64,000 bases of DNA from Azotimanducus chitobiosivorans (lineage in GTDB: Bacteria; Pseudomonadota; Gammaproteobacteria; Pseudomonadales; Azotimanducaceae), in assembly GCA_965200235.1 (NCBI GenBank), contig OZ241339.1, positions 2,790,001-2,854,000 of the forward strand, given 5' to 3'. This document shows positions 1 to 10,460 of the stretch, piece after piece. The translations under genes were made by a program, and so were the position numbers. The notes beneath the pieces are model-generated. The model was not told the origin of the DNA. It saw only the letters and a list, made by a program, of their open reading frames with translations, and ran no database searches. How positions within the stretch are numbered: the stretch's first letter is position 1; every line of letters starts with the position of its first letter.

Positions 1-1
1 G

Positions 2-3000
2 CCCACCAGTGAAACGCTGCTCGACATCGCCGAGGCTGGCGATGTGCAGGTGCTGTTTGCCCCGAACATGCTCGAAGACAGCGTCTCGCCGGAAGTGCGC
101 GGCAGCCGCTCCGTTGAGTCGGCGGTCGAGGCATCCTTGCAGAATACTGCGCTTGAGTATGAGTTCAAATCCGATGATTTCGTCGTTGTCAAGAGGCGGG
201 ATAGCGCACAGGCGCAGCGGCCAGCGACCGCACGCGCTCGAACCGTCGCGTTGGCCCAGCTTCAGGATGTTCAAGCCGAGTCCTCGCAGCCTGCGTCGTC
301 GCCGCCGCAGCGGGGTCAATCCGATGCCGAAGATGAAGAGGTGCCCGTCGAGCTTGCGGTGCAAACGGTGACCGGGTCGCGCTTGTCCCGCGCCTCCTAC
401 GAGACGCCGACGCAGGTGCTGGTGTTCACGCTTGAGGACTTGGTGAACACGGGCGAGCCGACGCTTGAGCGCGCACTGCGCAGGCTGCCACAGAATATCA
501 ACGGCACGACTGAGTTCCAGAGTTCACAGTCAGCAATATTCAACAATTCAAGGCAACTCCTTGGAACGAGCAACGTCAACGGCTCGTCCACCATCAACCT
601 GCGCGGTCTCGGCGAATCCGCCACCCTCATTTTGCTCGACGGCAAGCGGGTCGGGCACAGCGGGATGCTTGGCGGCTTCACCGATATTTCCGAATTCCCC
701 ATCAGCATGATTGAGCGCGTCGAGATTCAAATGGACGGCGCCTCGGCGGTCTACGGTTCGGATGCGATCGGCGGCGTGGTCAACATCATCTCAAGGAAGG
801 ATGCACCGCCGCGTCTGTCCATTCGCCATCAGGCGCGCACCAAGGGCGGTCTGACCGAAAACAGCGCTACGGCGGGCTACGGCATAAGGTGGCCAACAGG
901 CAATGTGCAGTTCAGCTTTGACATCTACCAGTCAACGGATCAAGGGTCCAATAGCAGCAACGTTGCAGCACTCCGAGGATTTCAGCGAACACGAAACGCA
1001 TACCCAGGGAATGTCCGTTCAGTCAGCGCCGACCCTGCCACAGGGCAACCGCGTGAGATCAGTTCGGCGTTGACCGAGGCCGCGATCGCCGCTGGTGTCA
1101 TCTCCGAAGGTGAAGTCGTCAACCGTGTGCCTATTCCTGAGGGACAGGACGGCACATCGCTGACGCTCGCCGATTTTCTTGGTGGCGTCAACACCCTTCG
1201 CGCCCAAGAGGGAGTCGAGCGCAATCGCGACAATCGTTCCGTCACGCCGGAGAGCGACAGGTACGGTCTACGGGTGTCCGGCAGCCAGCAAATTGGCTGG
1301 CTCACCATTGATTCCGGTGTGACCTATTCAGGCAGGAAAACGAGCAGCAACACTGGCTCTGCCGCAGGAGATAACTTTAGTGTGCGAGCCTCGAACCCCT
1401 ACAATCCGTTTGATGCAAACGTCTATGTAGACTTGGATTTGTCCGCCTTCAGGCCCGCTGTCAGCCGGAGGGAAGGCACGCGAGACACGTGGGCGCTGGA
1501 CTTCGACCTGTCAGGGATGCTGATGGACAGATGGGAATGGAGCCTCGATTCTCGCTGGGAGCGTCGCGAGACCGATTCGGAAACGTTGGATTATGTGTAT
1601 CTGACCCCGCTTGTAAACTTGGCAAATAGCAGAAGCACCGATCCCCAAGAGACGCTGAACGTATTTGGCAACTCGTTCTTGACCGATGGCAACAACGCGG
1701 CGCTGCTTGAGGACTCGGGGTGGATCGTGCCGAACAGGCGCAGCACTTCGGAAAACGAACTACTGAACACGACCCTGACAATCCGAGGAGCGCTCTTCGA
1801 ACTGCCCGCGGGTAACGTGCGTATAGCGGTTGGAGGCGAATGGCGTGAGGATTCGCTTGAACTCGATCATCGTCATGACAGCCTTGCTTCGACTGGCATA
1901 GGGCCTCAGTCCCCGGTTGCTGTCAGTAGGAGAGGCACACCTTTTTTTGAGAAAGGCAGTCGGACAGTAAGGTCTGGCTTCCTCGAATTGTTCGCCCCTG
2001 TCTTCAGCGAGCGAAACGCAGTGTTCGGCCTCCATGACTTGAATTTCACGCTCGGCAGTCGGCGTGATGACTACGAAGGCGAAGGCACAGCCGATTTGAA
2101 CTCGGACTTTTCAGCGAGTACGTGGGGCGCGGGCGCGACATGGAGGCCAGTTCGATGGGTGACAGTGCGGGCGAACAAATCAACGGGATTCCGGGCGCCC
2201 GACATTGCGTACACGCTGTTTTCGCCTCTCGTATCACCAGGGTTCACCATTGATTTTCGTTCTGATCGCGGGAGTAATCCATTCTTCGCGCGCCCTGACC
2301 TCATTGACGGCGGCCGTCCGGACTTGAAAGCGGAGGAGTCTACGACGATGACCTACGGAATCACGATCGAGCCACCGTTCTTGGAAGGGCTGAGTATCGG
2401 GGCGAATTTTCACGACACCGAATTTGAAAATCAGATTCTAAGATTGAGCACTGCTTTTACCCTTGTCGTTAGCGACCTCACTTTGGCGACCTATCCTGGC
2501 GTATTCACTCTCGGCGAGAACAACGAGCTGTTGTCCATTGATGTACGGTCAAGCAACGTCTCCTTCGTCAAGTCGAAAGGATGGGACTACCACCTTGACT
2601 ACGAGTTTGCCCTCGGCTTGAATTTGTTCGGAATGAAGCTCGTCGCAGCGACTGTTCAAGAATACTCGCGTGACTTGAACGAGTTTGACATGGAGGGCCC
2701 GATTGACATGGTCAACCTTTGGATTCCCGAAGCGCGATACACGGGTGAGTTCTTCTGGGAACGTGGCGGTCTACGCCTCAATTTCACCGCTCACACCAGA
2801 AAGGGTTTGCAATGGACTCGTCCGCTGTTTCGGGGACTGTTGGACGCGGAAGAAGCGGAAGCGCTACAGGAGGTAGATGTCATCAACGTGAAAAGTGAGC
2901 CGGCAGTCGTGACAAATTTCCGCGGCACGTTCGATTTCAACCAATACCGAGGCGCACTGCCAGGATTCCTGCGTAATCTACGCCTGTCATTCGGTATCAA

Positions 3001-3136
3001 CAACATCTTCAATCAGTACGATAAGTTGAAACTCGATCCGCAGCCAAGAAGTTACGACAATGTGTCGGGGGGTGTGAGGGGCGCGAACGATGCGCGCGGG
3101 CAGCTGTATTACTTGGAGGCGAACATCGAGTTTTGA
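2..3136 (+). CDS. TonB-dependent receptor with STN domain (5' partial)
   Basis: Outer-membrane active-transport receptor, probably for a peptide, siderophore or complex carbohydrate; substrate unknown. The frame is open from the window edge, and the first visible codons continue an STN (secretin/TonB N-terminal) domain, so the true start and signal peptide lie upstream; the GTG at 44 is internal to that domain. After a low-complexity Gln/Ala/Ser linker comes a plug domain (ETPTQVLVF, then TINLRGLG, ILLDGKRV, VYGSDAIGGVVNII), followed by a long beta-barrel with alternating aromatic strands. It ends in Phe, as expected for BAM-dependent barrels. The stop overlaps the region of the next start, which suggests co-transcription with the giant metallopeptidase and the M16 peptidase. 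Receptor class is certain; substrate is not. Confidence 0.93.
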   Translation, partial: PTSETLLDIAEAGDVQVLFAPNMLEDSVSPEVRGSRSVESAVEASLQNTALEYEFKSDDFVVVKRRDSAQAQRPATARARTVALAQLQDVQAESSQPASSPPQRGQSDAEDEEVPVELAVQTVTGSRLSRASYETPTQVLVFTLEDLVNTGEPTLERALRRLPQNINGTTEFQSSQSAIFNNSRQLLGTSNVNGSSTINLRGLGESATLILLDGKRVGHSGMLGGFTDISEFPISMIERVEIQMDGASAVYGSDAIGGVVNIISRKDAPPRLSIRHQARTKGGLTENSATAGYGIRWPTGNVQFSFDIYQSTDQGSNSSNVAALRGFQRTRNAYPGNVRSVSADPATGQPREISSALTEAAIAAGVISEGEVVNRVPIPEGQDGTSLTLADFLGGVNTLRAQEGVERNRDNRSVTPESDRYGLRVSGSQQIGWLTIDSGVTYSGRKTSSNTGSAAGDNFSVRASNPYNPFDANVYVDLDLSAFRPAVSRREGTRDTWALDFDLSGMLMDRWEWSLDSRWERRETDSETLDYVYLTPLVNLANSRSTDPQETLNVFGNSFLTDGNNAALLEDSGWIVPNRRSTSENELLNTTLTIRGALFELPAGNVRIAVGGEWREDSLELDHRHDSLASTGIGPQSPVAVSRRGTPFFEKGSRTVRSGFLELFAPVFSERNAVFGLHDLNFTLGSRRDDYEGEGTADLNSDFSASTWGAGATWRPVRWVTVRANKSTGFRAPDIAYTLFSPLVSPGFTIDFRSDRGSNPFFARPDLIDGGRPDLKAEESTTMTYGITIEPPFLEGLSIGANFHDTEFENQILRLSTAFTLVVSDLTLATYPGVFTLGENNELLSIDVRSSNVSFVKSKGWDYHLDYEFALGLNLFGMKLVAATVQEYSRDLNEFDMEGPIDMVNLWIPEARYTGEFFWERGGLRLNFTAHTRKGLQWTRPLFRGLLDAEEAEALQEVDVINVKSEPAVVTNFRGTFDFNQYRGALPGFLRNLRLSFGINNIFNQYDKLKLDPQPRSYDNVSGGVRGANDARGQLYYLEANIEF

Positions 3137-3147
3137 GTGGTCGTGAG

Positions 3148-6100
3148 ATGCGAACGGTGCGATTGACCTCAACAATGCGTTTAGTCCTTGGGCGGCGCAC
3201 TGGCGCTGTCCTGTTCGCAAGCTTGCTGCTGCTCCCGGCCTACGCCCACACTCACCAGCAGGCACCAGCCGCAGTATCCGTTGAAAGAGGGCTGGTACTT
3301 GATCAATCCGGCTTTGACACCGCATGGGATAGGGCGACGGTACGCAGGAGCGCTGTGCGCATCGACACCGACGCGCTGCTGCGGTCGGGCGAGGGCGCTC
3401 AATCCCTGAGATTGGATTTGTTCCCGGACAGAAGCCTCGATGTGCGCGTGGAAGAGTTCCGCCGCACCAGCGATGGCGGGCACTTCCTCGCCGGCCTTGT
3501 CGAGGGCGAGGAAAGCGGCACGGTGCTCCTCGATCTTGACAGCGATGGACAACTCACCGGAGAAGTCATGCTGGCATCGCGGCGCTTCGTCGTCAGGCCG
3601 GGCGAGGACGGCGTGACCGCGCACATTGTCACTGAGGTGGATACCACCAGATTCGTGCCGGATGCGCCACACTCTCATCCGGTATTGTCAGTCAGCCCGG
3701 CCGCGCCACAAAGCGCTCCAGCGGCGGCGAGCACTGCTGGTAAGAAGAAGACCTTGGATATCATGTTCGTCTTCGGACACGAGACCGGGCAGAAGAAGGG
3801 CGTGCGGGAACTTTGGTTCAATCACTTCCAGACGGCGCTCAACCAGAGCACGGGCAGCACTGACTACGTTGTTCGGTATGTGGGGCGTCAGGTATTGACG
3901 ACCTTTTATCCTGAGGGAGACACTAGCACCTGGGACCATACATCTCGCCTAGCGAGGCAGAACGATGGTTATATGGATGAGATACATGGACTCCGCAACC
4001 GGTATGCAGCAGATCTGGTGGTGCTACAGTTCGAGGGATACAAGGATTCAGTACCGAAGCCGCAGGGGGCGGCGTTCGGGCCAGCCTTTGCCTCGGTGTG
4101 GCATAAGAGCTCCCCTTACCTGTTCGCCCACGAGGTTGGTCACTTGCTCAATCTACGGCACGACCGGTATCAGTTGATTAAGTCAGGACTTTTCCCAGGC
4201 AACAGGTTCAATTATGGAATGAGCCATCCCGGCTTTCAATGGCGCACGATCATGGCGTATCCGGACTATTGCATGGATAAGAATGGCCGCGAATGCCCTG
4301 TGATCTACAGATTCTCCAATCCAGATCAGACCTATAAGGGGGCACCGCTCGGCGTTTCGCGTCAAAACACGTCGCGGCGCGAGCAGGGCCCTGCGGACAA
4401 CGTGCACCAAATCAAGCAGAGCTGGAATCAGGTCGCATCGCTTCGCGATGTCTGTGATATTCGCGAGTATGCGGTCTCCCAAACAAGCTTTCATGTGACG
4501 CAGATGGGCGGCAGGTATAAATTCGAGGTGCGTGCTCCGGAGCGCTGCGTCTGGCACGTGTGGTCGGATTCGCCCTACGTCGTTATTGAAACCGAAGAGT
4601 CCAACAACGGCACGCAGGATGTCAGCTTTCTCGCGCAAATTACCCCTTTTGTTGGCGATCTACCGCGCGTAGCAAGGATAAGGGTTGCACCTTCCTACAC
4701 CACTAGGGCTCTCGCAGGACTCATTGGCAGCAAACGCACCATTACCGTTCGGCAGTCTTCGGTGCAGTTCGCCAATGTGTGCCAGCGCAGAGGCATCGTC
4801 CGGCGCGCCATCATGGATGCGCTCGGGCAGGAAGAGGCGAACTGCTCGAATGTCACAAGCGACAGCTTGGCGAAGGTTGCCTCGCTCGACTTGGGTGCGA
4901 GTGGCATCGGCTCACTAAAAGCTGCCGACTTCGCCGGCCTGTCTGGGCTGACCGAGCTCGACCTGAGCGACAATGACCTGACAGCATTGCCTAAGGAAGT
5001 ATCCTCGCACCTCAGCGCCGTGACCAAGCTCGACCTGAGTGGCAACCGCTTGACCGAAGCTACCGTCTATTTCCAGAATATGCGGCAGTTGACCGAGCTC
5101 GACCTGAGCGACAACTTGTACACCACCACTCCTTTCCTAGACTTGCAACACTTGACCAAACTCGTCAGTCTAGACCTCAGCGGCAACCAGATATCCTTCC
5201 TGCCCGCCGGTCTTTTCGGCAGGCTCGCTGCTCTGACGGTGGTCGATCTGAGCGACAACAGAATATCTAGGGTGCCGTGGGAGCTGGTGCAAAAACCCGG
5301 CTTGAGCGAGCTGCACTTGAGCGGCAACCAGCTAGCCTCGCTGCCGGCCGGGTTTTTCAATAAGCTCGGCGGCCTACAGGTGCTCGACCTGAGTGGCAAT
5401 CAACTGGTGTCGCTGCCCTCGCTCGACAGCCTCATCTCGCTTGAGACATTGAATGTTAGCCAAAACAAACTGGCCTCTCTGCCCTCGCTGTCGAAACTAG
5501 GCTCGCTGGTGACACTGAACCTCGGCCGCAACGAGCTGGTGTCGCTGCCCTCGCTCGACAGTCTCACTTCGCTTGAGACATTGAATGTCAGCCAAAACAA
5601 GCTGGCCTCGCTGCCCTCGCTGTCGAAACTAGGCTCGCTGGTGACGCTGAAACTCGGCGACAACGAGCTGGTGTCGCTGCCCTCGCTCGACAGCCTTGTC
5701 GCCCTCGAAACGCTGGATGCCAAAAGCAACAAGCTGACTTCACTCCCCGATGGTGTGTTCGAGTCACAAGGCAAGCTGAAGGCTCTATGGTTGGGATTCA
5801 ATAAGCTGACATCGCTACCGCCGAAGCTCTTCGTTGGAAAGCCAAATCTCTCATTCGCAAACGTCAGTGGGAATCCGGGTGCCTTCTTTCCAGTGCCGAT
5901 TTCCCTACAGCAGACCGGTCGGAACTCAATCAAGGCGGTGATGCCAACTGGGGCACCCATCAAGACGACTTTATGGGTGGACGTTTATTTCTACGTCCCT
6001 GCGCCGGTGTCGTCCTACTTTAAGTTGTCGAAGCTAGAGCAGGTGATTGAAGTGCCCGCTGGCGAGGAGGAGAGCGATGCGCTGGATCTAGGCGATCTAG

Positions 6101-9100
6101 GCATTGATAATAGGCACTCGAACTTTGCCGTGAAATTGACAGGCAACGAAGCCTCGTTTTGGACGAAAGTTGCCGGTCTAGGGTTCTCGTTCCAAGAGGA
6201 TCAGAATCTTCTGAAGCTACGGGCTGGCGGTGACAAGCCGACGGTGTCGGTGCAAGATGCAGCGGCAGTGACGGAGGGCAACACCGCCAGCATGCGCTTC
6301 CCGGTGCGCCTGTCTGCCGCCAGCGAGTGGCCAGTGCAGGTGCCCTACAGCCTCGGCGGCAGCGCGGTAGCTGGGGAAGACTACACCACTCCCAGCCCCC
6401 TGTCCGTGACCGTGGCCGCCGGAGACACCAGTGCGGACATTGTCGTCCGCGTCAGAGACGATACGATCAACGAACCCAATGAGACCGTCACGGTTGCGCT
6501 CGGCACACCGGTCAACGCTACCCTCGATACCACTACCGGAGCGGCCACTGCGATCGGCACCATCAAGGATGACGATCCCTTTCCGAATGCGACCCTCACG
6601 CTCACGCCGACTGTCATTGAAGAGAGCGGTGGCAACAACCGCAGCGTCGTAGGCGCACGCTTGAGTTCAGCGTCGACCGAGGCAGTCAAGCTGGTGGTGT
6701 CTGCCCCTAGAGGCCCTGTTGCCCTCGGCGTAAGGCGGACCTTGAACATCGCGGCGGGCGAAACGGCGAGCACGGATACCGTGACAGTGATGGCGGTGGA
6801 CAATGATCTGGATGCCGACGATGCGGCCATCACCATTTCGGCGAAGGCGACCGGTGGTAGCGGCATCGCGGATCCACCCGCAGTGGTGCTGAACATCCTC
6901 GACGACGATGCGCCGCCGCTCGTGTCCGTGTCGGACGCGGCGGACGTGGTGGAAGGCGACGACACGGTCGCGCTCAAAGATATGCGCTTCCCACTGCGCC
7001 TGTCCGCGCCGAGCGACAGGGAGGTGACGGTGCCCTACAGCATTAGCGGCAGCGCGGCAGCAGGAGAGGATTTTCATGTACACACGCCAATGCAGCGAAC
7101 CATCCGCGCCGGAGTCACTCGCACGGCGATCATCGTCCCCGTCAAAGGTGACAACCTAGACGAGCCCGACGAGACCATCACCGTCACGTTGGGTACGCCG
7201 GTGAACGCCGGCATTGACGATACCGCGCGCACGGCGACTGGCGTCATAAAGGACGACGACGCGACACCGACAGTGAGCCTCAGTCTCGCGCCCGGCACGG
7301 TTCGCGAGGGCGGCGCCAGCGAAGTGAGGGCGAGCCTGAGCAGCCGCTCAAGCGAAGCGGTGACGTTGACGGTGTCCACATCGGGCGATGCCGCCGCGCT
7401 TGCAGGCGTGAGCACGCTGACGATCGCGGCGGGTGCGCTCACAAGCACCGGCACAGTGAAGCTGACGGCACCGGACAACAATGTGGACGCGGCGGACGCC
7501 ACGGTCACGGTGTCGGCGACGGCGGCTGGCGGCAACGGCGTGGCAGATCCGCCCTCAGTGACGCTGACCGTCTTGGACGACGACGCGGTGCCGACAGTGA
7601 GCCTGAGTCTTGCGCCCGACACGGTTCGCGAAGGTGGTGCCAGCGAAGTGACGGCGAGCCTGAGCAGTCGTTCAAGCGAAGCAGTGACGTTGAAGGTGTC
7701 CGCATCAGGTGGCGGCGCCGCGCTTGAAGGAGGCGGCACGTTGACGATCGCGGTGGGTGCGCTCACGAGCACCGGCGCGGTGAAGCTGACGGCGCCGGAC
7801 AACAATGTGGACGCGGCGGATGCCACGGTCACGGTGTCGGCGACGGCGGCCGGGGGCAACGGCGTGGCAGATCCGGCTGCGGTGACGCTGACCGTGCTGG
7901 ACGACGACGCGACGCCGACAGTGAGCCTCAGTCTTGCGCCCGACACGGTTCGCGAAGGCGGCGCCAGCGAAGTGACGGCGAGCCTCAGCAGCCGCTCAAG
8001 CGAGGCGGTGACGTTGACGGTGTCCACATCGGGCGCTGCCGCCGCGCTTGAAGGCGGGCGCACGCTGACGATCGCTGCGGGTGCGCTCACAAGCACCGGC
8101 ACGGTGAAGCTGACGGCGCCGGACAACAATGTGGACGCGGCGGACGCCACGGTCACGGTGTCGGCGACAGCGGCCGGGGGCAACGGCGTGGCAGATCCGG
8201 CTGCGGTGACGCTGACCGTGCTGGACGACGACGCGACGCCGACAGTGAGCCTGAGTCTTGCGCCCGACACGGTTCGCGAAGGTGGTGCTAGCGAAGTGAC
8301 GGCGAGCCTGAGCAGTCGTTCAAGCGAAGCGGTGACGCTGACAGTGTCCGCATCGGGTGGCGGTGCCGGGCTTGAGGGCGGGCGCACGCTGACGATCGCG
8401 GCGGGTGCGCTCACGAGCACCGGCGCGGTGAAGCTGGCCGCGCCGGATAACAATGTGGACGCGGCGGATGCCACGGTCACGGTGTCGGCGACGGCGGCTG
8501 GTGGCAACGGTGTGGCAGATCCAGCAGCGGTGACGCTGACCGTCTTAGACAACGACGCGACGCCAACGGAGATATACCTCACATCGGACACGAGGACTGT
8601 TGGCGAGGGAGATGGTCCCACCGAGGTCGCCATCGAAGCGAGCATTGGGGGCGACAGCGTCTTCGCCACCGATAGAGCCGTTCAGGTCAGGCTGGAGGAC
8701 CGGGGCGCAGGGGCGGACTTCGTCAAGGTCGAGCCCTTCGATCTGGTCATTCCGGCCGGGGCGTCCACGAGCACCGCGACCTTCATCTTCACGCCCATTG
8801 ACGACGACATTGACGAAGACATTGGTGGAACTTCTCGCGGAGGCGAGGTCTACTGGCTGTGGGGCGCGCTCGCCGGCGTCGAGGTCTACGGGGACATCAT
8901 TGACATCATCGACAACGACGAGCGCGGCGTGACCGTGTCCGAGACGGCGCTCGCGCTCGCGGAGGATGATGATCGGACGACGACTGGCACCGACGAGCGC
9001 GTCGGCACCTACACCGTCCGCCTGGATTCCGAGCCGGGCGCGGGCGCGGTGACCATCGCCGTGACGAGCGCCGATGCGGGTATCGCCACGGTCTCGCCGC

Positions 9101-10443
9101 CCTCCTTGACCTTCAATGCCGATAACTGGCAAGCGCCGCAGGCCGTCACCGTCACTGCTGTCGGTGACCGCATCGACAATCCGGGCGATCAGCGCGCGGC
9201 GCGCATCAGTCACCGCCTGACGGCGACAGGCGCTGGCAACGACTACGCCGGTGTCAATGCGGCCAGTGTGGTCGTGACCGTCGCCGATAACGACGCGACG
9301 CCAACGGAGATATACCTCACATCGGACACGAGGACTGTTAGCGAGGGAGATGGTCCCACCGAGGTCGCCATCGAAGCGAGCATTGGGGGCGACAGCGTCT
9401 TCGCCACCGATAGAGCCGTTCAGGTCAGGCTGGAGGACCGGGGCGCAGGGGCGGACTTCGTCAAGGTCGAGCCCTTCGATCTGGTCATTCCGGCCGGGGC
9501 GTCCACGAGCACCGCGACCTTCATCTTCACGCCCATTGACGACGACATTGACGAAGACATTGGTGGAACTTCTCGCGGAGGCGAGGTCTACTGGCTGTGG
9601 GGCGCGCTCGCCGGCGTCGAGGTCTACGGGGACATCATTGACATCATCGACAACGACGAGCGCGGCGTGACCGTGTCCGAGACGGCGCTCGCGCTCGCGG
9701 AAGCCGATGATCGGACGACAACTGGCACCGACGAGCGTGTCGGCACCTACACCGTCCGCCTGGATTCCGAGCCGGGCGGAGGCGCGGTGACCATCGCCGT
9801 GACGAGCGCCGATGCGGGTATCGCCACGGTCTCGCCGCCCTCCTTGACCTTCAATGCCGATAACTGGCAAGCGCCGCAGGCCGTCACCGTCACTGCTGTC
9901 GGTGACCGCATCGACAATCCGGGCGATCAGCGCACGGCGCGCATCAGTCACCGCCTGACGGCGACAGGCGCTGGCAACGACTACGCCGGTGTCAATGCGG
10001 CCAGTGTGGTCGTGACCGTCGCCGATGACGACCGGACGGTGCCGGATAGCGCGCACGCCGAACGATGGTGGAACGGACTGCCCTCGCATCAGCGTCACCG
10101 GGCGTTGTTCGGACGCGAAGCGAGTGCTGCGAAACAACGCGATGGCAGCCGCGACTATGCGCAGCTCGTCGTGCCGTACAAGCAGAGGGTGAACCACCTT
10201 GCCAACTGGCTGCGCGGTGCGCCGGGAGAGTTCACTTCGGTCGGCGCTTGGTGGCAGCAGCTCGACTGCAAAGGCCGGCTCCAGGCGCTCGCCATCAACA
10301 ACAAAGCGAGCGACAACAGATTCTGCAAGCGCGACTATCCGGGCATGTCGAACGGCAGTGCCGAAAATGAAATGACGGTGGGCGGCCGCGAGCACCGCCG
10401 AGTGGACGCGGCCGGTGAGGCGCTGCTCGGTATCGGACAATAA
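3148..10443 (+). CDS. Giant secreted metzincin with LRR and Calx-beta repeats
   Basis: Predicted exported zinc protease of about 2430 residues. A hydrophobic signal segment (VLFASLLLLPAYA) lies near the N-terminus. Starts at TTG 3133, ATG 3148 and ATG 3175 are all possible; 3148 is chosen as an ATG placed just after the receptor stop. The catalytic site is HEVGHLLNLRHD from about residue 328, with a Met-turn (TIMAYPDY) near 369. This is the reprolysin/M12B-like metzincin layout, with Asn where Gly is usual. A BACON-like beta domain (CVWHVWSDS) follows near 460-540, then about 14 leucine-rich repeats (580-910), then about ten Calx-beta-like modules (1030-2290), including four 324-bp and two 738-bp tandem units. 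The last 130 residues are a distinct Trp- and Cys-containing tail of unknown role with no recognisable sorting signal. Probably cell-surface or secreted. Confidence 0.85.
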   Translation: MRTVRLTSTMRLVLGRRTGAVLFASLLLLPAYAHTHQQAPAAVSVERGLVLDQSGFDTAWDRATVRRSAVRIDTDALLRSGEGAQSLRLDLFPDRSLDVRVEEFRRTSDGGHFLAGLVEGEESGTVLLDLDSDGQLTGEVMLASRRFVVRPGEDGVTAHIVTEVDTTRFVPDAPHSHPVLSVSPAAPQSAPAAASTAGKKKTLDIMFVFGHETGQKKGVRELWFNHFQTALNQSTGSTDYVVRYVGRQVLTTFYPEGDTSTWDHTSRLARQNDGYMDEIHGLRNRYAADLVVLQFEGYKDSVPKPQGAAFGPAFASVWHKSSPYLFAHEVGHLLNLRHDRYQLIKSGLFPGNRFNYGMSHPGFQWRTIMAYPDYCMDKNGRECPVIYRFSNPDQTYKGAPLGVSRQNTSRREQGPADNVHQIKQSWNQVASLRDVCDIREYAVSQTSFHVTQMGGRYKFEVRAPERCVWHVWSDSPYVVIETEESNNGTQDVSFLAQITPFVGDLPRVARIRVAPSYTTRALAGLIGSKRTITVRQSSVQFANVCQRRGIVRRAIMDALGQEEANCSNVTSDSLAKVASLDLGASGIGSLKAADFAGLSGLTELDLSDNDLTALPKEVSSHLSAVTKLDLSGNRLTEATVYFQNMRQLTELDLSDNLYTTTPFLDLQHLTKLVSLDLSGNQISFLPAGLFGRLAALTVVDLSDNRISRVPWELVQKPGLSELHLSGNQLASLPAGFFNKLGGLQVLDLSGNQLVSLPSLDSLISLETLNVSQNKLASLPSLSKLGSLVTLNLGRNELVSLPSLDSLTSLETLNVSQNKLASLPSLSKLGSLVTLKLGDNELVSLPSLDSLVALETLDAKSNKLTSLPDGVFESQGKLKALWLGFNKLTSLPPKLFVGKPNLSFANVSGNPGAFFPVPISLQQTGRNSIKAVMPTGAPIKTTLWVDVYFYVPAPVSSYFKLSKLEQVIEVPAGEEESDALDLGDLGIDNRHSNFAVKLTGNEASFWTKVAGLGFSFQEDQNLLKLRAGGDKPTVSVQDAAAVTEGNTASMRFPVRLSAASEWPVQVPYSLGGSAVAGEDYTTPSPLSVTVAAGDTSADIVVRVRDDTINEPNETVTVALGTPVNATLDTTTGAATAIGTIKDDDPFPNATLTLTPTVIEESGGNNRSVVGARLSSASTEAVKLVVSAPRGPVALGVRRTLNIAAGETASTDTVTVMAVDNDLDADDAAITISAKATGGSGIADPPAVVLNILDDDAPPLVSVSDAADVVEGDDTVALKDMRFPLRLSAPSDREVTVPYSISGSAAAGEDFHVHTPMQRTIRAGVTRTAIIVPVKGDNLDEPDETITVTLGTPVNAGIDDTARTATGVIKDDDATPTVSLSLAPGTVREGGASEVRASLSSRSSEAVTLTVSTSGDAAALAGVSTLTIAAGALTSTGTVKLTAPDNNVDAADATVTVSATAAGGNGVADPPSVTLTVLDDDAVPTVSLSLAPDTVREGGASEVTASLSSRSSEAVTLKVSASGGGAALEGGGTLTIAVGALTSTGAVKLTAPDNNVDAADATVTVSATAAGGNGVADPAAVTLTVLDDDATPTVSLSLAPDTVREGGASEVTASLSSRSSEAVTLTVSTSGAAAALEGGRTLTIAAGALTSTGTVKLTAPDNNVDAADATVTVSATAAGGNGVADPAAVTLTVLDDDATPTVSLSLAPDTVREGGASEVTASLSSRSSEAVTLTVSASGGGAGLEGGRTLTIAAGALTSTGAVKLAAPDNNVDAADATVTVSATAAGGNGVADPAAVTLTVLDNDATPTEIYLTSDTRTVGEGDGPTEVAIEASIGGDSVFATDRAVQVRLEDRGAGADFVKVEPFDLVIPAGASTSTATFIFTPIDDDIDEDIGGTSRGGEVYWLWGALAGVEVYGDIIDIIDNDERGVTVSETALALAEDDDRTTTGTDERVGTYTVRLDSEPGAGAVTIAVTSADAGIATVSPPSLTFNADNWQAPQAVTVTAVGDRIDNPGDQRAARISHRLTATGAGNDYAGVNAASVVVTVADNDATPTEIYLTSDTRTVSEGDGPTEVAIEASIGGDSVFATDRAVQVRLEDRGAGADFVKVEPFDLVIPAGASTSTATFIFTPIDDDIDEDIGGTSRGGEVYWLWGALAGVEVYGDIIDIIDNDERGVTVSETALALAEADDRTTTGTDERVGTYTVRLDSEPGGGAVTIAVTSADAGIATVSPPSLTFNADNWQAPQAVTVTAVGDRIDNPGDQRTARISHRLTATGAGNDYAGVNAASVVVTVADDDRTVPDSAHAERWWNGLPSHQRHRALFGREASAAKQRDGSRDYAQLVVPYKQRVNHLANWLRGAPGEFTSVGAWWQQLDCKGRLQALAINNKASDNRFCKRDYPGMSNGSAENEMTVGGREHRRVDAAGEALLGIGQ
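7261..8556 (+). repeat. Four tandem 324-bp units (108-residue Calx-beta-like repeats)
   Basis: In-frame units start at 7261, 7585, 7909 and 8233. Each encodes a module opening PTVSLSLAP and closing VTLTVLDDDA or a near variant. Units differ by scattered substitutions only, so they arose by recent in-frame duplication or are kept alike by gene conversion. Confidence 0.9.
8551..10026 (+). repeat. Tandem duplication of a 738-bp unit (246 residues)
   Basis: Copy 1 (8551-9288) and copy 2 (9289-10026) are almost identical; I count roughly ten base differences and about four amino-acid changes by eye. Each copy holds a PTEIYLTSD module followed by a RGVTVSETALAL module. The near identity over 738 bp indicates a very recent duplication. 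Confidence 0.92.
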
Positions 10444-10460
10444 ACACACAGGAACACAAC

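Noticed and set aside
7261..8556. Regular repeats considered as a CRISPR array
   Set aside because: Units are 324 bp, in frame and coding, with no spacers.
7074..8669. Long antisense frame (531 codons) across the Calx-beta repeats
   Set aside because: Mirror of a GC-biased repetitive coding region; Ser/Ala/Val low complexity, no start signal, no family.
8545..10449. Antisense frame of 634 codons over the 738-bp duplication
   Set aside because: Contains the same sequence twice because the sense gene is duplicated; Arg/His-rich shadow of the real gene.
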